A stretch of 64,000 nt of DNA from Shewanella pneumatophori (GCF_023283895.1 NZ_JAKILB010000001.1:248001-312000); one strand, 5' to 3'. Shown: positions 55,148 to 64,000, numbered from the stretch's first letter. Program-made: numbers and translations. The notes: generated from the sequence alone by a model not told the origin.

Positions 55148-55819
55148 TTAAGCTACAACCACGTCATTTTCTGGCGAGGTGATCATCAGCTGTTGGTAAA
55201 CTAGCCCTGCCTGGGTGCGGTTATACACTTCAAGTTTAAGCAGTATTGCTGATACATGCTTTTTCACTGTGGTCTCTTTAATATCCAAGTCATAAGCTAT
55301 CTGCTTATTGAGTTGTCCGTCTGCGATACGGGCAAGTACGGTATATTGCTGTGGGGTCAGTTGTGCAAGTTGGGCGGCTAGGCGTTGATGCTCGGCGGCT
55401 GCTTCTTGATCGTTATTGATATTGGTGTGCTCTGGCAGCCAGATCTCGCCATCGAGCACTTCATTGATCGCTTCGCCAATGACAGTGAGATTGGCTGATT
55501 TTGGAATAAAGGCGCTGGCACCAAAATCGACGGCCTTGCGCATAATCTCAGGCTGATCGTCCGATGACACCATGATAACAACCAAGTCTGGAAAATGATT
55601 TTGCAGCAAGGTTAGGCCGGTAAAGCCGTCGTTACCAGGCATATGTAGATCAAGAAAAACGATTTCAAGTGAGGGGGTCTGCTCAACTAGGGTTAACAGA
55701 TCTTGAAAGTTCTCTGCCTCCAAAATGTCAGTCTTGTCGAAGCTTGCTACGACAGCCTGTTTGAGTGCTGCGCGAAATAGCGGATGGTCATCTGCAATAG
55801 CGACTTTAGCCTGTGACAT
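55148..55819 (-). CDS. LuxR-family response regulator (NarL/FixJ type)
   Basis: Residues 1-125 are a receiver domain: IADDHPLFR near the N-terminus, phospho-acceptor Asp in VFLDLHMPGNDG near residue 57, and the lysine in FIPKSA. The LuxR HTH is at the C-terminus (LTPQQYTVLARIADGQLNKQIAYDLDIKE, spaced over residues 153-180, then TTVKKHVSAILLKL). It resembles AgmR/ErdR/CrbR-type regulators that pair with symporter-fused kinases. AAGGAG precedes the ATG. Targets are probably the TonB receptor, MFS and depolymerase genes around it; this is from position. Confidence 0.9.
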   Translation of the reverse strand: MSQAKVAIADDHPLFRAALKQAVVASFDKTDILEAENFQDLLTLVEQTPSLEIVFLDLHMPGNDGFTGLTLLQNHFPDLVVIMVSSDDQPEIMRKAVDFGASAFIPKSANLTVIGEAINEVLDGEIWLPEHTNINNDQEAAAEHQRLAAQLAQLTPQQYTVLARIADGQLNKQIAYDLDIKETTVKKHVSAILLKLEVYNRTQAGLVYQQLMITSPENDVVVA

Positions 55820-55970
55820 AATCTACTCCTTTAGGATCTTCCATTTTGCTGACGATAAGTACATTAGCATATTCATTATTCAGAAACTCATGTTTGTAGA
55901 CTCGTATCTCTGCACTCAGTTTTGTAGTCATGCCTGTAAAACTGAGTGCGAGTACAGCTAGTACTAACGC

Positions 55971-56002
55971 AATAACCGAACTGGTTGCCCAGTTCGGTTA
56001 TT
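55971..56002 (-). terminator. 14-bp hairpin downstream of the TonB receptor gene
   Basis: A perfect 14-bp stem (55971-55984 with 55989-56002) closes a TTGC tetraloop, 33 bases past the receptor stop on the minus strand. It has no long U-tract. Its core ACCGAACT/AGTTCGGT also occurs at 59671-59698. Confidence 0.6.
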
Positions 56003-56034
56003 ATCTTGCTTATATCAATTGTTGTTGACTCACA

Positions 56035-58311
56035 TTAAAAGCTGTAGCCAACTGTGAGAGAAATGGTTTGCGGATCGCCATAGTAGCCGATTAAGGTGTT
56101 GTCTCCGCCAAGACCGGGTAGATAACCGCCGTCGTCGGTTGGGGTGACAAACGCATAGGTACCGACTAAGTACTCTTCATCTGTAACGTTCTTCCAGTGC
56201 AGGCCTGCGGTCCAACTACCTTCTTCGCTATACCAGTTAAGGCCAAAGTTAAGTAATCCATAACCTTCTTGAGTGAGCAGGCTATCTGTTACCGTTAAGT
56301 CATATTCACTGCGATAGTAGTAGTTACCATTAAAGACAAAATCACCAATCCCAGTACTGAAGTCATAATTAAAGCCAGCATTGGCTGTGGTTTCTGGCGT
56401 GTTTGCGACGGTATAACTGTCGCTGATATCGATTTGATTACCATTTTCATCATAAGAGATCACTTCATCAAATGATGAATCGATTAGGCCAAGAGTACCA
56501 AATAGATTGAGTGACTCAGTGGCAGCATACTGGATCTCTAGTTCAAGACCTTTGGCGGTAGTTGTACCGATATTGCCCAAACGTTGGTTTAGATCGGCAG
56601 CATCTTCGCCGGGTAAAACGGTGACGAATTGTCTGTCTTTATGATCTAGGTAAAAAGCGGTGGCATTAAAGCGTAAGTTGTCATTCCACTCGCTCTTAAA
56701 ACCTATTTCAAACGAGTCGACGACCTCTGGGTCAACCGCTGGTTCAGGTCCTGTCGCTCTTGGGTTAAAGGTGCCTGATTTGAAACCCTGAGAGTAGCTG
56801 GCAAACACCATTAATGTATCGCTGTGTTGGTACTCGATTCCGGCTCTAGGGGTAAAGCGTGACCAGGTTTCGCTGTCGTCGAGAACTAATGGAACACTGG
56901 CATTGATAAGATCTTCATCGCGTTCAAAACCTGGATACCATCCGGTTTCTGGATAAATGCTGTCAAAGACCACTCCGTTATATACGGTGGCATCTTTGGT
57001 TTCTTCTGTGTAACGAGCGCCTAGGGTCAGCGACCATTGCTCGGTTAAATTGTAAGAGCCTTGGGCATAGGCTGCATAGCTTTCGCTGTTGTTACAACCA
57101 CGCACTTCTCGGGTTAGACCACCGTAGGCCATAAAGGCTTCTTCTAAGATGGCGTCGAAGTGACCGCAGGAGTCGCCCTTAAAATAATACAGCCCTGAGA
57201 CGATGTTTAAGTCTTCAGTATCATAGTTAACTTGAAACTCTTGTGAAAACTGTTCATCGTCATAAATCGCTGGTACATCGAAGATACGCAGGTCGGTATT
57301 GTCAAAATCTATATTTGTCGGTGAATAACTTTCACGTGAGGCGGTAACCGATTTAAAGGTCCATTCATCGTTAATGAAATACTCTAAGGTAAAGCTTAAT
57401 CCTTCGGTTTCAACTTTATTCCAGGTAGGCATACTGGTGTAAGAATCATAAACGCTGTCCGGTACCGGCGCATCGGTCAGCAGGCTTGGCAGCAGACGAT
57501 AACCACCTTTAGCATTGGACTCATCTTCAGTCTTGTCATAGTTAAGACGCATAAAGAGATCGTCTGTAGGGGTATACTCCAGCGTCAAGCGTCCAGCCAT
57601 TACGTCTTTGTTATAGTTTTCTTTGTCTTGACCTGCGAGTGCTGATGTGATGAATTCACCATAACCGTCACGTCGAAGGCTTGCTAACGCAAAGCCAAAA
57701 TAGAGTTTGTCATCGACTAAAGGATATTGACCGGCAATCTTAAAATCTTGCTGATTGTAACTGCCTAAGGTGGCGTTAAGATCGAGCTGCGCATCACCTG
57801 ACATCTTCTTAGTCACATACTTGATTGCACCGCCTATGGTGTTTTTACCGTAAAGCGTACCTTGTGGCCCGCGAAGTACTTCAACACGCTCTACATCGAG
57901 AATATCTAATACCGCACCTTGTGGGCGTGCCACGTATACGTCATCGATATAAATACCGACCCCCGGCTCATAACCCCAAAGTGGATCTTCTTGACCCACA
58001 CCACGGATAAAGGCGGTAAGGGTTGAGTTAGTACCGCGACTGCGTTGCAGCGTGGTATTAGGCGAGAACTGCTGCACTTCAATCATTTCGGTAATGCCGT
58101 TTTCAGCCAGTTGCTCGGCGCTGACCGAGGTCACGGCAATTGGAACATTTTGTAGGCTTTCAACGGTTTTACGCGCGGTAACTTCAATGCGCTCTAGGAT
58201 CGGTTCCTGCTCAATGCTAGCTTTTTCATCGGCAGCCAGTACAACTTGGCTTGTGAGTGCGGTTGAAATGGCTAAGGCGAGGCAGCTTAGCTTGATAGTG
58301 TTCTGTTCCAT
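56035..58311 (-). CDS. TonB-dependent outer-membrane receptor
   Basis: It imports a ligand across the outer membrane with TonB energy. A signal peptide ends at about VVLAADE. The plug domain carries VEVLRGPQGTLYGKNTIGGAI near residue 130, and the beta-barrel ends in the aromatic-terminal strand SLTVGYSF. At 758 residues it is usual for this class, closest in style to the receptors for oligomers and plant or polymer-derived compounds in marine gammaproteobacteria, not to a specific siderophore group. It lies between the response regulator and the second depolymerase-family gene, so its cargo is probably a product of PHB breakdown. There is no Ton-box call I can make with confidence. Confidence 0.92.
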   Translation of the reverse strand: MEQNTIKLSCLALAISTALTSQVVLAADEKASIEQEPILERIEVTARKTVESLQNVPIAVTSVSAEQLAENGITEMIEVQQFSPNTTLQRSRGTNSTLTAFIRGVGQEDPLWGYEPGVGIYIDDVYVARPQGAVLDILDVERVEVLRGPQGTLYGKNTIGGAIKYVTKKMSGDAQLDLNATLGSYNQQDFKIAGQYPLVDDKLYFGFALASLRRDGYGEFITSALAGQDKENYNKDVMAGRLTLEYTPTDDLFMRLNYDKTEDESNAKGGYRLLPSLLTDAPVPDSVYDSYTSMPTWNKVETEGLSFTLEYFINDEWTFKSVTASRESYSPTNIDFDNTDLRIFDVPAIYDDEQFSQEFQVNYDTEDLNIVSGLYYFKGDSCGHFDAILEEAFMAYGGLTREVRGCNNSESYAAYAQGSYNLTEQWSLTLGARYTEETKDATVYNGVVFDSIYPETGWYPGFERDEDLINASVPLVLDDSETWSRFTPRAGIEYQHSDTLMVFASYSQGFKSGTFNPRATGPEPAVDPEVVDSFEIGFKSEWNDNLRFNATAFYLDHKDRQFVTVLPGEDAADLNQRLGNIGTTTAKGLELEIQYAATESLNLFGTLGLIDSSFDEVISYDENGNQIDISDSYTVANTPETTANAGFNYDFSTGIGDFVFNGNYYYRSEYDLTVTDSLLTQEGYGLLNFGLNWYSEEGSWTAGLHWKNVTDEEYLVGTYAFVTPTDDGGYLPGLGGDNTLIGYYGDPQTISLTVGYSF

Positions 58312-58544
58312 AGAGGTTCCCTGTTGAGTACTGAGTTGCTAGCGCTTGGCTGTTAACTCATTGTTATTGTTTTTCTTGGCATTGACTCTATAGCAATGAA
58401 GTAATAATTAAATCGGCACTATAGTAGTATACGGTTGTTAAGCTTCTGGTTTAAATAGTTATTAATCGTTGTTTCGTGTTTTGGAATTCGAAGCGCTGGC
58501 TGCTTTTTAGCGGATAATGCATTTAGCCTGCGGACGTTATTGAG

Positions 58545-59492
58545 TTAAATATTCCAAAATTTAACAATTTCAATGGCGCTGCTAACGGGGGAGGTAAGCA
58601 AGAATGGTGCGCTTGTACCGCCATGACTAACCGCTGGATTGACGGCTATACCGTGTTCTAAACCTGTTATTGTTATTAGCTCTACGGCAACCTCGTTGTT
58701 ACTGTCTCGCCATTGTGTTGTCTGTACGCCTTTTGCTTGAGAGCTAGTTGGTTGATCTTGTAGCTGTTTAAGCCCAGCCCATTGATAGGCTAACCTCTCG
58801 GCATTAATGGGGTTCACGACTGAATCACTATCGCCAGTCCACACTGTCAGCCTTGGCCAACTTTGCTGTGTGGGTTGTACTTTTCTAACTTGTGATACCA
58901 GCTCAGATGCAGGTTGTAATGGACCTTTGCGCATGCAGGATATGGCGGTTGTGAGATTATTCGCGCAGGGGAAAGGCAGTCCGGCAACAATAGCGCCGGC
59001 GTCCACCAGCTCGGGGTAATTGACTAAAATAGCGCTGCTCATGGCGCCGCCTGCCGAAAGGCCTAAAAGGTAAACTTGGCTGGCATCAAGCTCTTTTTTA
59101 GCGGCTAAGATCATGTTTTTAATTGATAGCATCTCTCCAGAGTCAAGGTTTGTATCCTGAGGAGAGAACCAGTTAAAACACTTTTTTATATTGTTATCAT
59201 AGCTTTGCTGAGGAATAAGCAGTGAGAACTGATGCGACTTGGCCAGTGATGCCAATCCACTTTGTTCAGCCAAGGTTTCGCCATTTTGTTCACAACCATG
59301 AAGTAACACGACTAGATTTTCGTTTGCCTCTTTAGGCTCCAAGTAGCTTGCCGTTAGTGAACCTGGGTTTGCACCAAAATCTGTAAGCGGAATAAAAGCG
59401 GCAGAGGCAGTGGCAGGTAGTAGCGAAAGACTTAAAATCAAGCCTTTCACTGCACTGCTACTACATTTTATTTGATTGCTGATTGCGCCCAT
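58545..59492 (-). CDS. Exported PHB-depolymerase-family esterase (second)
   Basis: A 315-residue alpha/beta hydrolase with a signal peptide (ends near ATASAAF). The PHB-esterase family features are present: VVLLHGCEQNG (oxyanion region) near residue 61, lipase box GLSAGGAMS near 142, Asp in WTGDSDSVVNP, and His in GLEHGIAVNP. It lacks the linker and binding domains of the larger depolymerase, so it may act on soluble oligomers or in the periplasm. GGAAGG precedes the ATG. It is next to the TonB receptor gene on the same strand but separated by 233 bases, so co-transcription is uncertain. Confidence 0.88.
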   Translation of the reverse strand: MGAISNQIKCSSSAVKGLILSLSLLPATASAAFIPLTDFGANPGSLTASYLEPKEANENLVVLLHGCEQNGETLAEQSGLASLAKSHQFSLLIPQQSYDNNIKKCFNWFSPQDTNLDSGEMLSIKNMILAAKKELDASQVYLLGLSAGGAMSSAILVNYPELVDAGAIVAGLPFPCANNLTTAISCMRKGPLQPASELVSQVRKVQPTQQSWPRLTVWTGDSDSVVNPINAERLAYQWAGLKQLQDQPTSSQAKGVQTTQWRDSNNEVAVELITITGLEHGIAVNPAVSHGGTSAPFLLTSPVSSAIEIVKFWNI

Positions 59493-59670
59493 TGTTGACC
59501 TTCCATGTTAGGGAAAAGTTAATGCTTAGGCTCAACTTGCTGAATTTTTAGATTTACGACAATGGCACTTTAGATCTATAGGGAAAGAAATAACGTTTGT
59601 TTTAGTTATTACATGGAAGACTTTTTAATATCTAATATCAATAAGGTAGTGCTTGTTGATGACGCTAGGA

Positions 59671-59698
59671 ACCGAACTATTATGATTAACAGTTCGGT
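59671..59698 (-). other. Hairpin between the GSS and esterase genes, sharing a core with 55971-56002
   Basis: ACCGAACT (59671-59678) pairs with AGTTCGGT (59691-59698) around 12 bases. It lies in the gap after the glutathione synthetase gene. There is no U-tract on the minus strand, so it may be a weak terminator or a repeat. Confidence 0.4.
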
Positions 59699-59772
59699 AG
59701 AGTCAGGCCCTAGACATTGGCACAACTGCCTGTCTGTATTTAATAGCGAGGGATCAATTTGAGTTAACCTTG

Positions 59773-61305
59773 TTATTTGTTACTAAACACCAGCGAATCC
59801 AAGACGCCCATACCGCTGTGGACGCCGCCTTCAGTACTGCGGGCTGATTTACTTCTAATTAAATATCCGGCGTAAGCCTGTTTCTGGCTATTTTCGTCCT
59901 CAATTGCTGCTTCACCGTCAATATGAACGGTAAACATGCCGATTTCACTGATAAGATCGTCAACTTGTTGAAGCTCACCCTTGCGCACAGTCAACGCGGT
60001 TGTTGCTCTTGCTGTTGGGTGCAATCTGCGCATTAGCGCCCAAGCTTGATATTCGCTTGGTTTAAGCTCGGCAAGTTTTGGCAAAATGTCGTCGCCAAAT
60101 ATGCAGTGTCCGCCGCCTTCGCCTTGGTTTTTAAGGACCCAGTCATTATTACTGCTGTTAGCTACGATAGCGGCGCTGTCTTTAGTAACAGCGATCATTT
60201 CACCGAGTAATTCTTTAACGGCGATTGCCTCATCTAGCGTTAAGCCAAAACGGGTGAGGGCTGCAGGCTCCATTGAAGACAATAACATCTGTACCCGTTT
60301 ACTGGTTGCCAACTGTTGGCTTACTGAAGCGTTAACAGCAACCCGGTGTTTTTCAATAAAGATCCGGGTTTGCATTAACGCATCACAACAAACACGGCTA
60401 ATGATGTCATTGGCGTGGTAGTCGCAATACTGGTAGCCTGCGCGCAAATAGACGGTATCGATTGCGCCGACGCCGTCAAGTAACAATCTATGGTTATCGC
60501 CAGTTTTAAGTTTGCCGTACAACTCTCTAAAGGTGCGTCTAATGGTTCGAATGCCTTTGGCTTGTAGCGCATGCTCTAACAGGTGTTGATCGTAAACATT
60601 ATCTTCACCTGCTTGCACAACCATCAAGAAAGTTGGCGCGTTAGTTGTGCTATCAATTGGGGCTAGAACACTTGCGTCCGGTTTGACAGCTGCAAACTCG
60701 GCGTTAATCTTAAATGTCGCCTTGGCAACACCTTGGGCCAAGTTTTCTAGCGCTCTATTGGCAACTAATTTTCCCGTTGCTGGTGTTGACCATTCACTGA
60801 AGGCTTCAAGCGCTTGCAACTGCAAGAACTTATGTAGCTCATGTATTCGTTGGCCAAATGGCCCCATACCTGCGGCGATACCGTTAAATTCAATCAGTTT
60901 TGGTCCCAAAGCGGCATCATCCATAAAGTCGCTGCGCATAATTAATAGCGGCAAACGTTTAGCGCTTTGCGCCGCTTGTTGAGTAAGTTGCTGAATAGGT
61001 TGCTGATTAGTTTGGTGAATCGCCTGGTACATCTCTAATAATGCATGAAAGAAAGGATCGCCTTTGGTGATCGGTTCGATCGCTTGGGTAAGGAACTCAC
61101 AGTCTTCAGATGCAAAGTGCACTAGCTTGCCGAGTAAACCTACCGATGCGGTTAGCTTTTGATAGCGCGCAGTCGTGATAGGGGTAGGTGTTAAGCTAAA
61201 AGCTGTGTGTACAGCAGAATAGTCCGTGGTTTTTAACGCCATACCATGGGTTAACGCCCACTCAATCGCATCTTGTGAGGCTTGCTTGCTTGTGTCGTTA
61301 ATCAT
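59773..61305 (-). CDS. Eukaryotic-type glutathione synthetase
   Basis: It would join gamma-glutamylcysteine and glycine with ATP. The sequence matches the eukaryotic GSS family and not bacterial GshB: RSDFMDDAALGPKLIEFNGI near residue 140, the glycine-rich ATP loop VLKNQGEGGGHCIFGDD near 405, and the C-terminal LIRSKSARSTEGGVHSGMGV, which parallels the substrate-binding end of human GSS (…LLRTK…GGVAAGVAVLD). At 510 residues it is a little longer than human GSS (474). I chose the ATG at 61305, with AAGGGTG upstream; an in-frame TTG 30 bases earlier is weaker. It is divergent from the DUF1090 gene. The host probably also has GshB, so this copy may serve another thiol. Confidence 0.85.
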   Translation of the reverse strand: MINDTSKQASQDAIEWALTHGMALKTTDYSAVHTAFSLTPTPITTARYQKLTASVGLLGKLVHFASEDCEFLTQAIEPITKGDPFFHALLEMYQAIHQTNQQPIQQLTQQAAQSAKRLPLLIMRSDFMDDAALGPKLIEFNGIAAGMGPFGQRIHELHKFLQLQALEAFSEWSTPATGKLVANRALENLAQGVAKATFKINAEFAAVKPDASVLAPIDSTTNAPTFLMVVQAGEDNVYDQHLLEHALQAKGIRTIRRTFRELYGKLKTGDNHRLLLDGVGAIDTVYLRAGYQYCDYHANDIISRVCCDALMQTRIFIEKHRVAVNASVSQQLATSKRVQMLLSSMEPAALTRFGLTLDEAIAVKELLGEMIAVTKDSAAIVANSSNNDWVLKNQGEGGGHCIFGDDILPKLAELKPSEYQAWALMRRLHPTARATTALTVRKGELQQVDDLISEIGMFTVHIDGEAAIEDENSQKQAYAGYLIRSKSARSTEGGVHSGMGVLDSLVFSNK

Positions 61306-61562
61306 AGTGTCACCCTTGTTTACTGCCTGAATCAACGTTCTGCATTAATTTATTTCCGTTATTGTCGAAATGTAGGTGTACTACCCGCTTATGTCAATTT
61401 TTATTTCGAATAAAGTCGAATTAAATAGGTTAAAAGTGATGAGGAATAATAATCAGGCATTAGTAGTGCTAAGTGGACGTATAGCAGAGCAGTGTCTATA
61501 TAAGTGATAGCGAGTTTAGTTTTGCTGTATGAGCTTATTGATAATGAACCGGAGATATTCAG

Positions 61563-61994
61563 ATGAAAAATACCTCATTTGCGTTAACAGCTATATCCGC
61601 CTGTATATTGAGTTTTGCACTGCCCGCAAAGCTTGTTTTTGCTGATCACCATCAAGACTGTAGCACTATGGTTGGTTGTGATAAAAAGCGTTGTGAGATC
61701 TCAAAGCAAATCGTGATGGCTAAAGCTCATGGTAATACACATAAAGTGGCGGGTTTAGAAACGGCACTGAAAAGTGTCGAAGCTAATTGCACTAACGATG
61801 GCCAAAAACAAGATCTAGAGGCCGAGATAGTAGATGTAAAACAACAGATAGATAAGTATGAGGCTTCGTTAAAAGAAGCTGAGGAAGAGAGTAATTTAGA
61901 TAAAACCTATAAATACAAGCAAAAACTGCTGAGCGAAAATACTAAGCTGGCGGAGCTTGAGCAAGAGTTAGCAAGCTTGCAGGGGACTAAATAG
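61563..61994 (+). CDS. DUF1090 (YqjC-like) exported protein
   Basis: A 143-residue protein with a signal peptide (ending near LVFADHH). DUF1090 features follow: CDKKRCEISKQI, then GNTHKVAGLETAL and a coiled coil to the end (EAEIVDVKQQIDKYEASLKE). YqjC-type proteins are periplasmic and of unknown function, often near osmotic or stress genes. Four cysteines in the N-terminal part could form disulfides. It stands between divergent GSS and converging permease genes and is followed by a terminator. Confidence 0.85.
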   Translation: MKNTSFALTAISACILSFALPAKLVFADHHQDCSTMVGCDKKRCEISKQIVMAKAHGNTHKVAGLETALKSVEANCTNDGQKQDLEAEIVDVKQQIDKYEASLKEAEEESNLDKTYKYKQKLLSENTKLAELEQELASLQGTK

Positions 61995-62028
61995 TTGTCG
62001 CCACATCTGCAATAAGTTAACGGCCAAT

Positions 62029-62060
62029 AGCCCCTTATAGGTGGGGCTTGGCTTTACTTT
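62029..62060 (+). terminator. Terminator after the DUF1090 gene
   Basis: AGCCCC (62029-62034) pairs with GGGGCT (62043-62048) around an 8-base loop, then TGGCTTTACTTTT. A second hairpin, TGAGCCGC/GCGGCTCA (62105-62129), is close to the end of the converging permease gene. Confidence 0.6.
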
Positions 62061-62146
62061 TAATTTTGTTTTTACTTTTACGTTGACTTTTGCTTTGACT
62101 TAGCTGAGCCGCACTAACATAGCGGCTCACTTACTTTAGGTGTGTT

Positions 62147-63229
62147 TTAGCTGTTATCTTGCTGCTCAATAAAATCTTTAAACTCGATTTCATACAGGCG
62201 GGCTAATACTAAGGTCACGGCAAAGATAATCGGGCCGTAAATTAAGCCGATTAAGCCAAACAGTTGTAGGCCACCTAATAATGAGAAAAACAGTAGTAGG
62301 GTACTCATGCCTGTACTGCCTTGCATTAGCCAAGGTCTTAGAAAGTTATCAATCGAGCCAATAACCAACACTCCCCATGCGATTAAAAACAGCGCCCATT
62401 GCCAGTCACCGGTAATAAATAGGTAAATAGATGCGGGTAGCCAGATCATGGCGGTGCCTACAAAGGGGATAAATGAGGCAAAGGCCATCATGCTGCCCCA
62501 AAAGAGTCCTGAAAACCCTGCCATTGCCATGGCGATACCACCTAGTGCACCTTGGGCCAGTGCCGTTAAAAACGCACCAAAAACAGCGGACTTAGCTACA
62601 ACTTTGACCTCGTTAAAAATCATCTCTTCTTGAGAGCGCGACAATGGAATGATGTGGCGGATACTACTTACAATAGTTTGTTGATCTCTAAGGAAGAAAA
62701 ACAGCACAAATAGCATTAGAGAAAAGCTTAAAACCGTATTGGCCACATCGCCCAGTAGTCCGGTACTGGCAGACAAAAAGCTGCTGCTGAGTTGGGTGAC
62801 TTTTACTGCTGCTTGCTGCACGAGTTCATCTACTTTTAAGCTTTCAAAAGGAAGCCATTTATTGAGTAGGCTAATGCCACTTTGAATATAAGGGTGAGAT
62901 AAAAATGCCTTGGCGCCGCCATTAGTTAACCAATCATAGGCGTTACCCATAAAATTGATGCCTTCATTCATTATCGCAATAGTGACAAATAGCAAAGGCA
63001 GCAACACCACCACAGTGACTAAGGTACATGACACCACAGATGCCAGATTGGGTTTTGCTGGCATATAGCTTTCAATTTTTGCATGTAGTGGCAGAACTAA
63101 CAGCGCAACAATCGCCGCCAAAATAATAGAGCCTAAATAAGGTGAAACGAGCAGGTAGCATGCGTAAAACGCAATGGCCAAAGCAAGAAGTAGAATGGCG
63201 TGGTGGGGTTTTAGCTTAAAGCTGTCCAT
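62147..63229 (-). CDS. AI-2E family permease (PerM/YdiK-like)
   Basis: An inner-membrane protein of about 360 residues with the AI-2E transporter pattern: three N-terminal helices, a long cytoplasmic or periplasmic loop, then the C-terminal helices with GFSGLFWGSMMAFASFIPFV and GLIGLIYGPIIFAVTL. Members include exporters of AI-2 and sodium/proton antiporters, so the substrate is not determined. I chose the ATG at 63229, with GGAG 9 bases upstream, over an ATG 11 codons earlier. No luxS or lsr gene is near. Confidence 0.85.
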   Translation of the reverse strand: MDSFKLKPHHAILLLALAIAFYACYLLVSPYLGSIILAAIVALLVLPLHAKIESYMPAKPNLASVVSCTLVTVVVLLPLLFVTIAIMNEGINFMGNAYDWLTNGGAKAFLSHPYIQSGISLLNKWLPFESLKVDELVQQAAVKVTQLSSSFLSASTGLLGDVANTVLSFSLMLFVLFFFLRDQQTIVSSIRHIIPLSRSQEEMIFNEVKVVAKSAVFGAFLTALAQGALGGIAMAMAGFSGLFWGSMMAFASFIPFVGTAMIWLPASIYLFITGDWQWALFLIAWGVLVIGSIDNFLRPWLMQGSTGMSTLLLFFSLLGGLQLFGLIGLIYGPIIFAVTLVLARLYEIEFKDFIEQQDNS

Positions 63230-63726
63230 CAAATAGCGCTCCAAAATACATTTTTTAATCAATCTTAAATGTTTGGCCTTACTACGGCGTTTAGTTAAAA
63301 AGTGCCCCTTATCGACACAATTTAAGATGATAAAGTACTGTTACTATAGCTAAAGCTAACAGTAACTTCTGTGACAAATCTATAGCTATTTTTTGTTTGC
63401 CAGTCTATTCATTTGTACCCCGCTAGCAAAACAGTCGATTTATCGCTGTTTGGTTTGGCCGCAATAGTATGAGTCGTAGTGCGATATTATGCTAACGGCC
63501 CTGCACTATAAGAGCCTAGCAAATGCAAATTTGTTGCTTGTAAACGTAATACAAACGGTTGCATCTACAAAAAAGGCTTAGCATTGCTGCTAAGCCTTAT
63601 TGTGTTTGCCTGTATTGTCCTGAAATGTTTTAACTTGGTTCGCCAATGAGCTGAAGCCAAGTTAAAGCAGGGTGGACTTTAGCGAACTTTGTACGTTTGC
63701 GAGTGAATCACTAATGGTTTAGCAAA
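63230..63726. other. Intergenic gap with a strong bidirectional-looking terminator
   Basis: About 500 bases without a gene. The only clear element is the hairpin at 63573-63598. The left part should contain the promoter of the permease gene; I could not fix a -35/-10 pair. Confidence 0.55.
63573..63598 (-). terminator. Terminator of the gene at the right edge
   Basis: AAGGCTTAGC (63573-63582) pairs with GCTAAGCCTT (63589-63598), a 10-bp stem with a 6-base loop. On the minus strand it runs into TTTTTTG, so it ends the gene that stops at 63727. Confidence 0.85.
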
Positions 63727-64000
63727 TTACTCAGGGACTTTTACAAATGTGCTTTCACGAGCAAATTTAATCGCGCCGTCACAGATCTTGATTTGTTGCT
63801 CTTTGTTAGCGGCTTGGAAATTCTTCATGTATTGGTCTAGTGCTTGGCTAGTTTCTTTAGACATGATCATATCTTCGATACCCGCATTTTTATGAGACAT
63901 CATAGATTGACCAACAATCACGCCTTCAATTTGCATGTCGTGCTCAGCATAAAAAGTGGTACAAATCATCAGACTTGCCATGCCAAGTGCTGTTTCTTGA
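63727..64000 (-). CDS. Small exported protein, unknown function (5' partial)
   Basis: The gene ends in the window but its start lies beyond the right edge; the frame is open through the last base. The visible N-terminal part (ETALGMASLMICTTFYAEH) looks like the end of a signal peptide, cut near FYA. The remaining mature part is about 75 residues, helical and charged, with a single cysteine (IKICDGAIKFAREST). I recognise no family. Confidence 0.6.
   Translation of the reverse strand, partial: QETALGMASLMICTTFYAEHDMQIEGVIVGQSMMSHKNAGIEDMIMSKETSQALDQYMKNFQAANKEQQIKICDGAIKFARESTFVKVPE

Overview
The window looks like chromosomal DNA of a gammaproteobacterium of the Shewanella/Alteromonadales type. 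The grounds are a complete acnD/prpF-type 2-methylcitrate cluster, an eight-haem c-type cytochrome, a Pat-type acyl-CoA synthetase/acetyltransferase, several cyclic-di-GMP proteins, and a hybrid kinase built on a sodium/solute symporter. The genus is inferred from gene content and was not searched. No rRNA, tRNA, integrase or transposase is visible.

Layout. 1-8 kb: end of a lipid A phosphoethanolamine transferase gene, a GGDEF protein, a Pat-like enzyme, and an HTH-EAL regulator pair. 8-17.5 kb: an octahaem cytochrome with TPRs, then a LysR regulator followed by a three-gene RND efflux operon. 17.8-25.2 kb: propionate catabolism (GntR regulator, prpB, prpC, acnD, prpF), with three TTGTCGACAA palindromes at the regulator gene. 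25.2-40.6 kb: a defence island. 40.6-59.5 kb: a YeeE/YedE sulfur-transport protein, then what reads as a locus for using polyhydroxybutyrate (PHB). 59.7-64 kb: a eukaryotic-type glutathione synthetase, a DUF1090 protein, an AI-2E family permease, and a truncated gene at the edge.

The defence island is the most notable part. dndB-dndC-dndD-dndE (DNA phosphorothioation) run leftwards. From the same 199-bp intergenic region a RADAR operon runs rightwards: rdrA (AAA+ ATPase), rdrB (adenosine deaminase), a SLATT-type membrane protein (candidate rdrD) and a HARE-HTH protein. The RADAR genes lie between dndBCDE and the phosphorothioation-associated methyltransferase. No DndFGH restriction genes or SspE are present in the window. 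The shared intergenic region carries a dyad with four TACGT half-sites, all symmetrical about one centre, so modification and RADAR may be controlled together. RdrA ends in a tail encoded by 18 tandem 18-bp repeats.

The PHB locus combines two secreted PHB-depolymerase-family enzymes, an HGGG-type esterase that may act on oligomers, a TonB receptor, an MFS carrier, a symporter-kinase and LuxR-type response regulator pair, and the intracellular route from 3-hydroxybutyrate through acetoacetate and acetoacetyl-CoA to acetyl-CoA (bdhA, scoAB, thiolase). Polymer hydrolysis, uptake, sensing and oxidation are therefore encoded within about 18 kb.
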